64,000 nt of DNA from Novosphingobium album (ex Hu et al. 2023) (GCF_022832385.1 NZ_JALHLE010000005.1:62001-126000); one strand, 5' to 3'; counted from the stretch's first letter, positions 55,110 to 64,000 are shown. Made by a program: numbers and translations. Notes: generated by a model from the sequence alone, not told the origin.

Positions 55110-56252
55110 ATGAGCCACGCTGCATCCGCCATGGGCCGCCGCTGGTCGTTCTCGATCGGATCGGTCAAAGGCACGGCCGTTCGCATCCACGCGACCTTCC
55201 TTCTGCTCCTCGCATGGGTCGGCGTGACCGGATGGCTCGACGCAGGTCCTGCCGCCGCAGTGCATATCGTCACGCTGCTGGTGCTTGTCTTCTTCTGCGT
55301 CGTGCTGCACGAATTCGGCCACATCTTCGCAGCCCGCAGATTTGGCGTCAAAACGCCCGAAGTCGTCCTGCTGCCGATCGGCGGCGTGTCCCGGCTCGAA
55401 CGCATCCCGGACGAGCCTCGCGCTGAATTCGTCATTGCCATTGCAGGGCCGCTCGTCACGCTCGCCATCGCACTGGGCTTGCTGCTGGTACTGGGGCGGA
55501 TGCCCACGGCTGAGGAAATCGAAAAGGGACAGGGCCTGCAAGGGCTCGTCGCACAGCTCGCCTACGTCAATCTCGCGCTGTTCCTGTTCAACCTGATCCC
55601 CGCCTTCCCGATGGACGGCGGCCGCGTGCTGCGCGCAGGGCTTGCCGCCTGGCTGGGACATACGAAGGGCACACGAGTGGCCGCAGGGATCGGTCAGGCT
55701 TGCGCGATGTTCCTCGGGATCATGGGCATCATGTCCGGCAACATCATCCTCGTGCTGGTGGCTGTGTTCGTCTATTTTGCAGCCGGTTCGGAAAACGGGA
55801 TTGTCGCCCTGCGCGACATCACGGCGGGCAAGCCCGCACGCGATTCCATGATCGACAATTTCGTCCGCCTGCATTCGACCGATCCCGTCGCTGCCGCCGC
55901 CAGCGCGCTCGTCCACACCGATCAGCGCGATTTTCCAGTCGTCGACCGCAATGGCCACCTTGCCGGTTTCCTCAACCGTGACGGGATCATTCGGGCGCTG
56001 GCCAGCACCGGACAGGATATCGCGATCGCCAATGTCATGCTGGAGATACCGCAAGTCTCGCAATGGACGCGCATGGACGACATCGTGCCGATGTTGGCCG
56101 GTGGCGCACCGGCCGTGGGCGTGGCGGACGATGATGGCCGGTGCCTCGGCTACATCACCTGGGAGAACCTGATGGAAGAGCTGCTGATCTCGCGCGCCAT
56201 GCACAGCCGCGCCTCCGCGGCTTCGCTCGGACGGCCACAAGCCGGACATTGA
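55110..56252 (+). CDS. site-2 protease (M50) with C-terminal CBS domains
   Basis: A 380-residue polytopic intramembrane metalloprotease. The zinc site is HEFGH (residues 67-71) plus NLIPAFPMDGGRVL, with membrane helices around both. The C-terminal 130 residues are a CBS pair (ARDSMIDNFVRLHSTDPVAAAASALVHTDQRDFPVVDRNGHLAGF). This is the build of the mycobacterial Rv2625c-type protease, part of the DosR hypoxia regulon. CBS domains sense adenosine nucleotides, so proteolysis may answer energy status. GGGAGG precedes the ATG, 22 bp after the TreT gene. Confidence 0.88.
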   Translation: MSHAASAMGRRWSFSIGSVKGTAVRIHATFLLLLAWVGVTGWLDAGPAAAVHIVTLLVLVFFCVVLHEFGHIFAARRFGVKTPEVVLLPIGGVSRLERIPDEPRAEFVIAIAGPLVTLAIALGLLLVLGRMPTAEEIEKGQGLQGLVAQLAYVNLALFLFNLIPAFPMDGGRVLRAGLAAWLGHTKGTRVAAGIGQACAMFLGIMGIMSGNIILVLVAVFVYFAAGSENGIVALRDITAGKPARDSMIDNFVRLHSTDPVAAAASALVHTDQRDFPVVDRNGHLAGFLNRDGIIRALASTGQDIAIANVMLEIPQVSQWTRMDDIVPMLAGGAPAVGVADDDGRCLGYITWENLMEELLISRAMHSRASAASLGRPQAGH

Positions 56253-56323
56253 TAGTGGTCAAGGCACCGGCAAAGCCCCGGCCATAGGAAAGCACCCGAC
56301 ACAACAACGAGGACGCCCCCCAA

Positions 56324-58717
56324 ATGACCAAGCCCCCCGCTTCCGTCCTGTGGTTCGAAGACATCGGCATTTCCAACGTGCCCATCGTCGGAGGCAAGAA
56401 TGCCTCGCTCGGCGAAATGGTCCGAGAACTGGGCAGCCAAGGCGTGCGCGTTCCCACCGGCTTTGCGACGACATCGGCCGCCTACCGGCACTTCATCGAT
56501 GCCAGCGGGATTGCTTCGGACATTCGCGAAGACATTCGCCGTTACAACGAGGGGACGAGCAGCCTTCAGGTCGCAGGCAGCGCGGTGCGCGAACACATTC
56601 TCGCGAGCCCCATCCCCGATGCGCTCGCCGCTGAAATCCGCGCAGCCTACGACAAGCTCGCCGAGCGGCTCGGCGTGAAGGACCCCGCTGTCGCCGTGCG
56701 CAGCAGCGCGACTGCCGAGGACCTTCCCGACGCCAGCTTTGCAGGTCAGCAGGAGACCTTCCTCAACGTGCGCGGGCACCGCGCGCTGCTCGACGCCTGC
56801 CGCCGCTGCTACGCCTCGCTGTTCACCGACCGCGCGATCTCCTACCGCGAGGCCAAGGGCTTCGATCACTTCTCGGTCGCGCTCTCGATCGGCATCCAGC
56901 AGATGGTGCGCTCGGACCTCGCCGGATCGGGCGTGATTTTCACGCTCGACACCGAAACGGGTTTCCCTGACGTTGCCGTGATCAGTGCCGCCTGGGGCCT
57001 TGGCGAAACGGTCGTGCAGGGCATGGTCGATCCCGACAAGTACATCGTCTTCAAGCCGCTGCTGGGCAAGGAGGGCATAAAGCCGATCATCGAAAAGGAA
57101 CTGGGCGCCAAGGCGACCAAGATGATCTACGCCGAAGGCGGCAGCAAGCGCACCCGGCTGATGGACACCACGCCCGCCGAACAGCGCAAATATGTGCTGG
57201 ATGACAGCGACATCGTCGAACTCGGCGAGTGGGCCGCGATCGTCGAGGAGCACTATGGCCGCCCGATGGACATCGAATGGGCCAAGGACGGCGAGACCGG
57301 CCTGCTCTATCTCGTCCAGGCGCGCCCCGAAACCGTACAGGCCGGGCGCAGCCGCACCAGCTTCCGCAGCTACCACCTCAAAGAACAGGGCAAGGCCCTG
57401 CTGACCGGCGCCGCGGTGGGCAGCGCGATCGCCAGCGGCAAGGCCTGCGTTATCCGCGATGTCGCGGATATCGAGCGCTTCCCGGACGACGCCATCCTAG
57501 TCACCGGTAACACCGATCCGGACTGGGTGCCGGTGATGAAGCGCGCTTCGGGCATCGTCACCGATCACGGCGGCAACACCAGCCATGCCGCCATCGTCAG
57601 CCGCGAGCTTGGCGTGCCTGCCGTCGTCGGCACCAGCACGGCAACCCGTGACGTCGCGGACGGGCAGAACATCACCCTCTCCTGTGCCAGCGGCGAGACT
57701 GGCATGGTCTATGACGGATTGCTCGCGTTCGACAGCGAGGAGATCGATGTCGGCGCCCTGCCCAAAACACGCACGCACGTGATGGTGAACATCGCCGACC
57801 CTGCCGCCGCGTTCCAGTGGTGGCGCCTTCCCGCACACGGCGTCGGCCTGGCCCGCATGGAATTCATCATCAACAACCTGATCAAGGTCCACCCGATGGC
57901 CCTGCTCCATCCCGAGCGCCTGAGTGCGGAGGACGCAAGGGCAATCGAGGAGCTCACGCAGGGCTATGCGACGCCTGCGGATTACTTCGTCGATCACCTC
58001 GCCCGCGGAATCGCCAAGCTGGCGACGCCGTATCATCCCTATCCGGCCATAGTCCGCCTGAGCGACTTCAAGACCAACGAATATGCCCACCTCCTCGGCG
58101 GGTCCGCGTTCGAACCGTCGGAGGAAAACCCGATGATCGGCTTCCGCGGCGCCTCGCGCTACTACAACGAGCGCTACCGCGAGGGTTTCGCGCTCGAATG
58201 CCGCGCGCTCAAGCAGGTGCGCGAGGAACTGGGCTTCACCAATGTCGTGATCATGGTCCCCTTCTGCCGCACCACGGCAGAGGCCGATCAGGTGCTGGCG
58301 GTCATGGCGGAAAACGGTCTCAAGCGCGGCGAGAACGGGCTGCAGATCTACATGATGTGCGAAATCCCGGCCAACGTGATCCTGGCCGAGGAATTCGCAA
58401 AACGGTTCGACGGGTTCTCGATCGGCTCGAACGACCTGACCCAGCTCACGCTCGGCATCGACCGCGATTCCGACCTGCTCGCCGATCTGTTCGACGAGCG
58501 CAATGACGCTGTCAAACGCATGATCGCACAAGCCATCGCCAAGGCCCACGAAGCGCGCATCAAGATCGGCATCTGCGGCCAGGCGCCCAGCAATTATCCT
58601 GAGTTCGCGGCCTTCCTCGTCGATGAGGGGATCGATTCCATCTCGCTCAACCCGGACAGCTTCATTCGCACGGTCAGTTCGATCGCCAATGCCGAAAAGG
58701 CCGCGCGGCGGGAGTAG
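56324..58717 (+). CDS. ppsA: phosphoenolpyruvate synthase
   Basis: A 797-residue PEP synthase. The N-terminal ATP-grasp part has [19 protein letters not shown], the central phosphohistidine domain has [21 protein letters not shown] (catalytic His), and the C-terminal barrel ends [19 protein letters not shown] with the catalytic Cys. It makes PEP from pyruvate and ATP for gluconeogenesis. The gene starts 71 bp after the protease gene, with GAGGA 10 bases before its ATG. It could supply sugar phosphate for the TreT-like gene of the same transcript. Confidence 0.95.
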   Translation: MTKPPASVLWFEDIGISNVPIVGGKNASLGEMVRELGSQGVRVPTGFATTSAAYRHFIDASGIASDIREDIRRYNEGTSSLQVAGSAVREHILASPIPDALAAEIRAAYDKLAERLGVKDPAVAVRSSATAEDLPDASFAGQQETFLNVRGHRALLDACRRCYASLFTDRAISYREAKGFDHFSVALSIGIQQMVRSDLAGSGVIFTLDTETGFPDVAVISAAWGLGETVVQGMVDPDKYIVFKPLLGKEGIKPIIEKELGAKATKMIYAEGGSKRTRLMDTTPAEQRKYVLDDSDIVELGEWAAIVEEHYGRPMDIEWAKDGETGLLYLVQARPETVQAGRSRTSFRSYHLKEQGKALLTGAAVGSAIASGKACVIRDVADIERFPDDAILVTGNTDPDWVPVMKRASGIVTDHGGNTSHAAIVSRELGVPAVVGTSTATRDVADGQNITLSCASGETGMVYDGLLAFDSEEIDVGALPKTRTHVMVNIADPAAAFQWWRLPAHGVGLARMEFIINNLIKVHPMALLHPERLSAEDARAIEELTQGYATPADYFVDHLARGIAKLATPYHPYPAIVRLSDFKTNEYAHLLGGSAFEPSEENPMIGFRGASRYYNERYREGFALECRALKQVREELGFTNVVIMVPFCRTTAEADQVLAVMAENGLKRGENGLQIYMMCEIPANVILAEEFAKRFDGFSIGSNDLTQLTLGIDRDSDLLADLFDERNDAVKRMIAQAIAKAHEARIKIGICGQAPSNYPEFAAFLVDEGIDSISLNPDSFIRTVSSIANAEKAARRE

Positions 58718-58724
58718 TCCGCCC

Positions 58725-58741
58725 CCGTCAATCCTTGACGG
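58725..58741. terminator. inverted repeat in the convergent gap after ppsA
   Basis: A 7-bp inverted repeat (CCGTCAA-TCC-TTGACGG) lies between ppsA and the convergent GntR gene and spans the GntR stop codon. It could weakly end both transcripts. There is no T-run, so this is tentative. Confidence 0.3.
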
Positions 58742-59483
58742 TCAGGTCGACGTGCACGCGGATGGAATCATGGCGCCAGTATTCCTGATCGTATTCCACC
58801 ACACGCCCCTGCTTGTCGAGGCTGGTGCGCACGACCAGCAGGCCGGGCGTGCCCGCCTTGACGCCGAGACCATCGGCGACGTCCTTGACCAACGCGCAAG
58901 GGCGCATGTCCATCCGGTTACGCACCACCGCAAGGCCGTAGTGGCTCGACAGGATCTGCGTAAGTGATCCGTTGAGCGAATGCTCGCACAAGCCGGGCGC
59001 CAGCTTTGGATCGACCGTGATCCGCTCAACCAGCACAGCGCGCCCATCGATCAGGCGGCGGCGCGTCACCACGTAGAGGCGTGATCCGGGCGCGACGCGG
59101 AAGATATCCGCGACAGCCGGAGCCGCAGGCACTTCCTCGGTCGAGAGCGTCTCGGTCGACGGCGTGCGCCCCTGCTCGGTCACATAGGTCATGAAACCGG
59201 CCCAGCGCGTGGGATCGTACGTCACGGGCGGCGGCGAGACATACCAGCCACTGCGGTCGCGCCGGTAGATCAGCCCCTCGGCCTCGAGCTGGAACAGCGC
59301 TTCGCGGATAGTCCCGCGCGCCGCGCCGCTATCGAGCTGCAGCTGCCTTTCGGACGGCAGCCGCCCTCCCGGCGCCAGCTTCCCGCTCTCGATCCCCTCC
59401 GCAATGCGGTCCCGCAGGGCCAGGTACTGCGGCACGTGCGCGGCTTCCTTGCCGGTATCGGGAAGCGCGGAAGTGGACGGCAT
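58728..59483 (-). CDS. GntR-family regulator with UTRA domain (PhnR-like)
   Basis: A 251-residue GntR/HutC-type regulator. The winged HTH is at about residues 15-80 (YLALRDRIAEGIESGKLAPGG, RLPSERQLQLDSGAARGTIR, EALFQLEAEGLIYRRDRSGW). YVSPPPVTYDP matches the PhnR subfamily, regulators of 2-aminoethylphosphonate use. The UTRA domain fills the rest (LYVVTRRRLIDGRAVLVERITVDP). Start placed at MPSTSALPD, 18 bp downstream of the first 12-bp operator, because the alternative TTG lies upstream of that site. It is convergent with ppsA and divergent from the phospholipase gene. Confidence 0.84.
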   Translation of the reverse strand: MPSTSALPDTGKEAAHVPQYLALRDRIAEGIESGKLAPGGRLPSERQLQLDSGAARGTIREALFQLEAEGLIYRRDRSGWYVSPPPVTYDPTRWAGFMTYVTEQGRTPSTETLSTEEVPAAPAVADIFRVAPGSRLYVVTRRRLIDGRAVLVERITVDPKLAPGLCEHSLNGSLTQILSSHYGLAVVRNRMDMRPCALVKDVADGLGVKAGTPGLLVVRTSLDKQGRVVEYDQEYWRHDSIRVHVDLTVKD

Positions 59484-59500
59484 GAATGGTTCCGTTTCGA

Positions 59501-59512
59501 TGGACTGTACCA
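59501..59512. promoter_or_regulatory. operator-like site 1 (upstream of the PhnR-like gene)
   Basis: The 12-mer TGGACTGTACCA fits the pattern TGGWCYRTACCA seen at two further sites nearby. It is 17-28 bp upstream of the GntR start codon, so the regulator may repress itself. HutC-type GntR proteins typically bind such TGG...CCA palindromes. Confidence 0.6.
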
Positions 59513-59694
59513 GCGTCCGACCATGATTATGGGGCAAGGAAGGTCAAGCCCGATGCCGGAAAAGCGCGGGAAAACTCAATAGCTCCCAGGAGCAGGCTGC
59601 GGGCCTCAGCAAGCAGGCCGCAGGACGATCCCATCGATTTTCCCAAACTTCCGCTGCCTGAGATGCTCTTGCTGTCGTCGAAATGTAGTCATTC

Positions 59695-59706
59695 TGGACT
59701 ATACCA
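59695..59706. promoter_or_regulatory. operator-like site 2 (upstream of the phospholipase C gene)
   Basis: TGGACTATACCA differs from site 1 by one base. It lies 45 bp before the phospholipase ATG, where it could overlap the promoter (TATACC may serve as -10). Control by the PhnR-like protein is inferred. Confidence 0.6.
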
Positions 59707-59751
59707 AAACCCGAACAGCAATGTCCGGTGACCGGTAAGGGGACAATACAA

Positions 59752-61896
59752 ATGTATCGCAGCAATCGCAGAAACTTTCTCGGGATGACCGGCGGCGCGG
59801 CCATTGCCTCGCTCTATCCGGGGCTCATCGAGAGAGCGCTCGCGATTGCCCCTGCCACGCGCACCGGAACCCTGCAAGACATCGATCACATTGTCGTACA
59901 CATGCAGGAGAACCGCGCGTTCGATCACTATTTCGGCATGCTTAACGGCGTGCGCGGCCTCGGTGATCCCCGCCCCCTGCGCCTGCCCGGCGGACGCACG
60001 GCATGGGCGCAGCCGTCCTCGCAGCATCGCGATGGCTACGTCCTGCCCTACCACGGCGATTCGAAGACCACCCGCTCGTTCAGGGTCGATGGGGCAGGCC
60101 AGTCGCATCAGGAGAACATCTGGATATTCAACCGCGGCCGCTACGACCGCTGGGGCCACACAAACGAACTCCACAACCGCATGCTGCACTACACAGCCGG
60201 TGACCTGCCGTTCTACTATGCGCTCGCCGATGCCTTCACGGTCTGTGATGCCTACCACTGTTCGACGATGACGCAGACCTACCCCAACCGCCTGCACCTG
60301 TTCAGCGGGTGCAACGGCGGTGGCACCGTGGGCGGCGATCCGGAAATGGACAATTACGGCGAGAGCGACACCCCCAGCGCGGACATGCGCGAGGATAAGC
60401 CCCTGCGGTCCGATGCCTACCGCTGGACCACTTATGCCGAGCGCCTGCAGCAAGCCGGGGTGAGCTGGAAGGTCTATCAGGAATACGACAACTTCGGCGA
60501 CAACCTGCTTTCGGTTTTCGCGGCCTTTCGCCCCTGCCCGCCTGAATCCGACCTCTACAAGCGCGGGCGATCCTGGGTCTCCGAGCACAGGCAAGGGCCC
60601 GACCGCACACGCTCCGACGGTAAGCAGCTCGTCGCCGCTTTCCGCGACGATGTGGTCCATGGGCGCCTGCCCCAGATCAGCTGGATCGTCACTGCCGCAG
60701 ACTTGTCCGAACACCCCCAGGCCGAACCGGCCAAGGGCGAGCACGTCACGGTCGGGCTGATTGCCGCGCTGGTCGATCATCCCGAAGTCTTCGCGCGCAC
60801 CGCCTTTCTACTCGTCTATGACGAAGCGGGCGGCTTTTTCGACCACATGCCGCCGCCGGTGCCCCCGGTCGGTGATTATCGCGGCTACAGCTCGGTTCCG
60901 CTGGACGGTGAAACCAAGGTCTGGGGCGCGGATGCCAAGCAGGTCCATGGTCCGCACCCGATCGGCCTCGGCATCCGTACCCCCACCGTGATCGTCTCCC
61001 CATGGAGCCGCGGCGGTGCGGTGTGCTCTCAACTCTTCGACCACACCTCTGTGCTGCAGTTCATGGAAGCGCGCTTCGGTGTGCGCGAGCCAAACATCAG
61101 CACCTGGCGCCGCTCGGTTTGCGGAGATCTGACATCGGCGTTCGATTTCAGCACGCCGAATGCCGACACCGCAGCCTTCGATTTCCCCTCGACGGCGGAT
61201 TTCCAGCAGCGCGTTGCACAATCAGCGGCGGGTACCGCGAACGCCATCCCGGACAAGCAGCAGCCCGGCCGCCAGATGGAAGGCCGCCGTCGCCACCGGA
61301 CACTCCCGTACCGCTTCCGCACCGAAGCCGGGATTACGGATCAGGGCCGTCTGCGCATAGCCCTGCATAACGCCGGCAAAGTGGGCGTCACCTTCACCGT
61401 CCACGACAATCACGACAAACTGGAACCCTGGCACTACACCATCGGCGGCGGAGACAGCTTCGCCAGCGAGCAATGGCACGACGACGGACTTGCAGACGCC
61501 TGCGACCTGACGCTTGCCGGTCCCAACGGCTACATGCGGCGCTATGCCGGAACGCTCGGCGCCGCCGCCTCGCGCCTGGAAGCCGGATTCGCAGAAGTGG
61601 AAGGCGAGCGCGGTGCGCAGCTGACCCTTTTCAACCATGGCGGCGAACCGGCCAATTTCGAGCTGGAGATGGACGCGACTTATGCTGCGGCCAAACCCGC
61701 AACCAGCACGGTTCGAGTGGAACCGGGGAAGCACGCCAACATCCCGCTGCCACTCGCCGCCACGCAGGGCTGGTACGACCTGACCGTGACCGCCAAAAAC
61801 GATCCGGCGTTCCTGCGGCGCTTCGCCGGAAAGGTGGATGACGGCCGCGACGGCCTCACCGACCCCGGGATCGGCATGATGCGCGTCACCGCCTGA
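59752..61896 (+). CDS. phosphocholine-specific-type phospholipase C, Tat-exported
   Basis: A 714-residue secreted phosphoesterase. The N-terminus MYRSNRRNFLGMTGGAAIAS is a twin-arginine signal. The catalytic domain starts DIDHIVVHMQENRAFDHYFG, with the family's Asn/Glu and further His/Asp metal ligands (LVYDEAGGFFDHMPPP). Two C-terminal DUF756 domains follow (YRFRTEAGITD... and LTLFNHGGEPANF...). PlcN-type enzymes hydrolyse phosphatidylcholine and related lipids to diacylglycerol and head-group phosphate. The ATG at 59752 has AAGGGGAC 8 bases before it; the upstream GTG is unlikely because it would extend the Tat signal. Confidence 0.92.
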   Translation: MYRSNRRNFLGMTGGAAIASLYPGLIERALAIAPATRTGTLQDIDHIVVHMQENRAFDHYFGMLNGVRGLGDPRPLRLPGGRTAWAQPSSQHRDGYVLPYHGDSKTTRSFRVDGAGQSHQENIWIFNRGRYDRWGHTNELHNRMLHYTAGDLPFYYALADAFTVCDAYHCSTMTQTYPNRLHLFSGCNGGGTVGGDPEMDNYGESDTPSADMREDKPLRSDAYRWTTYAERLQQAGVSWKVYQEYDNFGDNLLSVFAAFRPCPPESDLYKRGRSWVSEHRQGPDRTRSDGKQLVAAFRDDVVHGRLPQISWIVTAADLSEHPQAEPAKGEHVTVGLIAALVDHPEVFARTAFLLVYDEAGGFFDHMPPPVPPVGDYRGYSSVPLDGETKVWGADAKQVHGPHPIGLGIRTPTVIVSPWSRGGAVCSQLFDHTSVLQFMEARFGVREPNISTWRRSVCGDLTSAFDFSTPNADTAAFDFPSTADFQQRVAQSAAGTANAIPDKQQPGRQMEGRRRHRTLPYRFRTEAGITDQGRLRIALHNAGKVGVTFTVHDNHDKLEPWHYTIGGGDSFASEQWHDDGLADACDLTLAGPNGYMRRYAGTLGAAASRLEAGFAEVEGERGAQLTLFNHGGEPANFELEMDATYAAAKPATSTVRVEPGKHANIPLPLAATQGWYDLTVTAKNDPAFLRRFAGKVDDGRDGLTDPGIGMMRVTA

Positions 61897-61952
61897 CTCC
61901 GGCGCCCCGAAATCGGCAAAAGCTGCCCAGCGTCACAAAAACGTCGCCATTT

Positions 61953-61964
61953 TGGTCCATACCA
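61953..61964. promoter_or_regulatory. operator-like site 3 (upstream of the DUF5690 carrier gene)
   Basis: TGGTCCATACCA is the third copy of the TGG-N6-CCA site. It lies 18-29 bp upstream of the carrier's GTG start at 61982 and would fall inside the coding region if an earlier TTG were used, which supports the GTG start. Confidence 0.55.
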
Positions 61965-61981
61965 GAGTCCATCAACTACCG

Positions 61982-63277
61982 GTGACAACCTTGCCCCAAT
62001 CCTCCTCCCGTTCCGGATCGAGCGGTGCCATGCTCGCGCTCAGCAGCGCTGCGGCGTTCGGTGCCTATTTCGCCATGTACGCGTTCCGCAAACCTTTTGC
62101 GGCTGCGACCTTCGCGGATCATGCGGGCTGGCTGAGCGCCACCGACTACAAGACGGCCCTGCTGATTGCGCAAGTGCTGGGCTATGCCCTGTCCAAGCTG
62201 ATCGGCATCCGCGTGATCGCCGAATTCGGCCGTTCTGGCCGGGCGCTGGCGATTCTGGCGCTGATCGGCACATCGTGGCTGGCGCTGATCGCCTTTGCCC
62301 TTGTTGCGGCGCCCTGGAACGTGGCCTGCCTGTTCTTCAACGGGCTGCCTCTGGGCATGATCTGGGGGCTGGTGTTCAGCTATATCGAAGGCCGCCGCGC
62401 GTCGGAGGCCATGGGCGCGATACTCTGCGCCAGTTTCATCCTCTCCTCCGGCGTCGTCAAATCGGTGGCCGTGCTGGTCATGGATCAAGGCGTCAGCGAA
62501 TTCTGGATGCCCGCCGTCACCGGCGCCCTGTTCGTGCCGCTTCTGCTCATTTGCCTCTGGCAGCTTGAACGCCTGCCTCCCCCCGATGCACGGGACGAGG
62601 ATGAACGGACATCGCGCGTGCCGATGCTCAGCAAGGACCGCGCGCAATTCCTGCGCACGCATGGCGTGGCAATGATCCTGCTCGTTTCCGGCTATGTGCT
62701 GCTCACCGCCATCCGCGATTTCCGGGACAACTTCGCCGCCGAACTCTGGACCGCCATGGGCTATGGCGGCACTGCCTCGGTCTTTTCCGAGAGCGAACTG
62801 CCCGTGGCGGTCGCCGCGCTGCTGGTACTCGGCGCGCTGATGCTGATCCGCGACAACATGCGCGCGCTGCTGGCGATGCACGGTATCGTCTTTGCAGGCG
62901 CCGTGCTGCTCGGCCTGTCGACGCTCGCGTTCCAGATGCACCTGATCGCGCCTCTGCCGTACATGATCCTGACCGGTGCGGGCCTCTATTTCGCCTACAC
63001 GCCGTTCAACGCCATGCTGTTCGACCGGATGATCGCCGCGATCGGACATGCCGGGAACGCCGGGTTCCTGATCTACATCGCGGACAGCTCGGGCTATGCC
63101 GGAAGCGTTGCGCTCCTGCTCTACCGAAGCCTTGGCCGCCCGAACATGAACTGGCTGCCCTTCTACATGGACGTGGCTTACGCGACCTCGATTGCCGTGG
63201 CCGTGTGCACGCTGCTCTCGGCGGCCTGGTTCGTCTTCCACGTCAATGTGCATCACGTCAGGACCGCCCGTGCATGA
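61982..63277 (+). CDS. DUF5690 family membrane carrier, organophosphate antiporter-like
   Basis: A 431-residue protein with about 12 membrane helices. The segment SSAAAFGAYFAMYAFRKPFAAA near the N-terminus resembles the Y-x-R-K-x-F motif of organophosphate:phosphate antiporters (GlpT/UhpT type) and DUF5690. It would import a phosphorylated or phosphonate compound. A GTG start is preferred, with no strong ribosome-binding site. It is 85 bp after the phospholipase gene and its stop overlaps the next start by 8 bp, so the three form a likely operon. Confidence 0.78.
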   Translation: MTTLPQSSSRSGSSGAMLALSSAAAFGAYFAMYAFRKPFAAATFADHAGWLSATDYKTALLIAQVLGYALSKLIGIRVIAEFGRSGRALAILALIGTSWLALIAFALVAAPWNVACLFFNGLPLGMIWGLVFSYIEGRRASEAMGAILCASFILSSGVVKSVAVLVMDQGVSEFWMPAVTGALFVPLLLICLWQLERLPPPDARDEDERTSRVPMLSKDRAQFLRTHGVAMILLVSGYVLLTAIRDFRDNFAAELWTAMGYGGTASVFSESELPVAVAALLVLGALMLIRDNMRALLAMHGIVFAGAVLLGLSTLAFQMHLIAPLPYMILTGAGLYFAYTPFNAMLFDRMIAAIGHAGNAGFLIYIADSSGYAGSVALLLYRSLGRPNMNWLPFYMDVAYATSIAVAVCTLLSAAWFVFHVNVHHVRTARA

Positions 63278-64000
63278 TCTGATCATCGTGGGCGCAGGCA
63301 TTGTCGGCCTCGCCCACGCCTATGCCGCCGCCCGCCGGGGTATGGACGTTCTCGTGATTGACCGCGACGCGCAGGCCAATGGCGCCTCTGTGCGCAACTT
63401 CGGTTTCGTTACGGTCACGGGACAGGAACGCGGCAAGGTCTGGCGTCTGGCCCAGCGCAGTGCCGCGATCTGGCGCCAGATCGCGCCCGACGCAGGTATC
63501 GCCATCGAGCAGGAGGGGCTGTTCCTCGTCGCCCAGCGGCCCGAAGCCGCCGCCGTGATCGAAGCCTTTTCGCGCACCGAGATGGGCGAAGACTGCACGC
63601 TGCTCAGCGCGGCCGAAGCCCGAGCGCACTGCCCTCAGCTTACCGGCGAAGTTTCGGGCGCTCTGCTCAGCCGCGCGGACGTCCGCGTAGAATCGCGCAC
63701 GGCGATCCCTCTCCTGGCACGCTGGCTGGAGGAGGCGCACGGCGTCCGTTTCCAGCGGGGTGTGGCCGTCAATTCCGTGGCCACCGGCCTTGTCCGCCTG
63801 AGCGACGGTTCGTTCGTCAAGGGCGGCGAAATCGTGGTCTGCCCCGGCGACGACTGGGCCAGCCTGTTCCCGCGCGAATATACCACCGCGGGCGTCACGC
63901 GCTGCCAGCTCCAGATGTTGCGCCTAACGGCTCCCGGATGGCGACTTCCCGCCCCGGTAATGACCGATCTCAGCATGATCCGTTATCTCGGCTATTCCGC
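63270..64000 (+). CDS. TIGR03364-type FAD-dependent oxidoreductase, N-terminal part (cut by right edge)
   Basis: About 243 residues are in the window and the frame continues past it. It starts at a GTG (VHDLIIVGAGIVGLAHAYAA, the FAD-binding Rossmann motif) that overlaps the carrier's stop. ASVRNFGFVTVTGQERG is characteristic of the D-amino-acid oxidase-like group TIGR03364, which is found with 2-aminoethylphosphonate catabolism genes. It may oxidise an amine or N-alkyl group of a phosphonate. Family assignment is from sequence resemblance only. Confidence 0.8.
   Translation, partial: MHDLIIVGAGIVGLAHAYAAARRGMDVLVIDRDAQANGASVRNFGFVTVTGQERGKVWRLAQRSAAIWRQIAPDAGIAIEQEGLFLVAQRPEAAAVIEAFSRTEMGEDCTLLSAAEARAHCPQLTGEVSGALLSRADVRVESRTAIPLLARWLEEAHGVRFQRGVAVNSVATGLVRLSDGSFVKGGEIVVCPGDDWASLFPREYTTAGVTRCQLQMLRLTAPGWRLPAPVMTDLSMIRYLGYS

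Overview
The window is GC-rich alphaproteobacterial chromosome, most likely from the order Sphingomonadales (Novosphingobium/Sphingobium-like). This is inferred from three things: an E1-alpha/lipoyl-E1-beta pyruvate dehydrogenase pair beside a FtsB-like gene, a TonB-dependent receptor as the uptake protein of a catabolic region, and recognisable protein families throughout. No rRNA, tRNA, insertion sequence or CRISPR array was recognised. Genes are densely packed, with many 4-bp ATGA or 1-bp TGATG stop/start overlaps that mark operons.

Layout. (1) 1-3.5 kb: a squalene/phytoene synthase-family gene cut by the left edge, pdhB, pdhA and an ftsB-like gene, all on the minus strand. (2) 3.6-10.9 kb: a YbhGFSR-type ABC-2 exporter operon (HlyD adaptor, double ATPase, two permeases) ending with a NodT outer-membrane factor, with a divergent CecR-like TetR regulator. 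(3) 11-17.9 kb: an ABC-F ATPase and an envelope-glycan cluster (DUF2334 deacetylase, two GT4 glycosyltransferases, a polytopic membrane protein, a DUF2141 protein). (4) 18.1-33.8 kb: a catabolic island with a phosphotransferase, a TonB receptor, an acyl-CoA ligase, a nine-gene minus-strand run (two SDRs, P450, amidohydrolase, VOC protein, Rieske oxygenase, PhyH dioxygenase, CMD protein and an unknown), a TetR regulator and an atypical crotonase. The substrate cannot be told from sequence.

(5) 33.8-58.7 kb: an island that looks built for low oxygen. It holds a complete group 3b (NADP-linked, soluble) [NiFe] hydrogenase operon with an extra cyclic-nucleotide-binding protein, a maturation protease and hypA, F, C, D and E. 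The HypA lacks its zinc finger, and no hypB is present. Around it are a SagB-like double nitroreductase, an FAD oxidoreductase-GST-Rieske operon, a group II truncated haemoglobin operon, a YkgJ protein, a TPR/AAA+ operon with two small unknown proteins, a TreT-like glycosyltransferase, a site-2 protease with CBS domains and PEP synthase. A perfect FNR/FixK palindrome (TTGAT-N4-ATCAA) lies between the haemoglobin operon and ykgJ. The gene content resembles the mycobacterial DosR hypoxia regulon although the lineage is unrelated.

(6) 58.7-64 kb: a PhnR-type GntR/UTRA regulator, a Tat-exported phosphocholine-type phospholipase C, a DUF5690 carrier that resembles organophosphate antiporters, and the start of a TIGR03364-type FAD oxidoreductase, a family associated with 2-aminoethylphosphonate use. 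Three near-identical 12-bp operator-like sites (TGGnnnnnnCCA) lie upstream of the regulator, the phospholipase and the carrier. The module may release and use phosphonate or phosphate head groups from lipids.

The strongest leads for something undescribed are the accessory genes of the hydrogenase island (zinc-finger-less HypA, TPR/AAA+ operon, FAD/GST/Rieske chain, FNR site) and the PhnR-linked phospholipase/carrier module.
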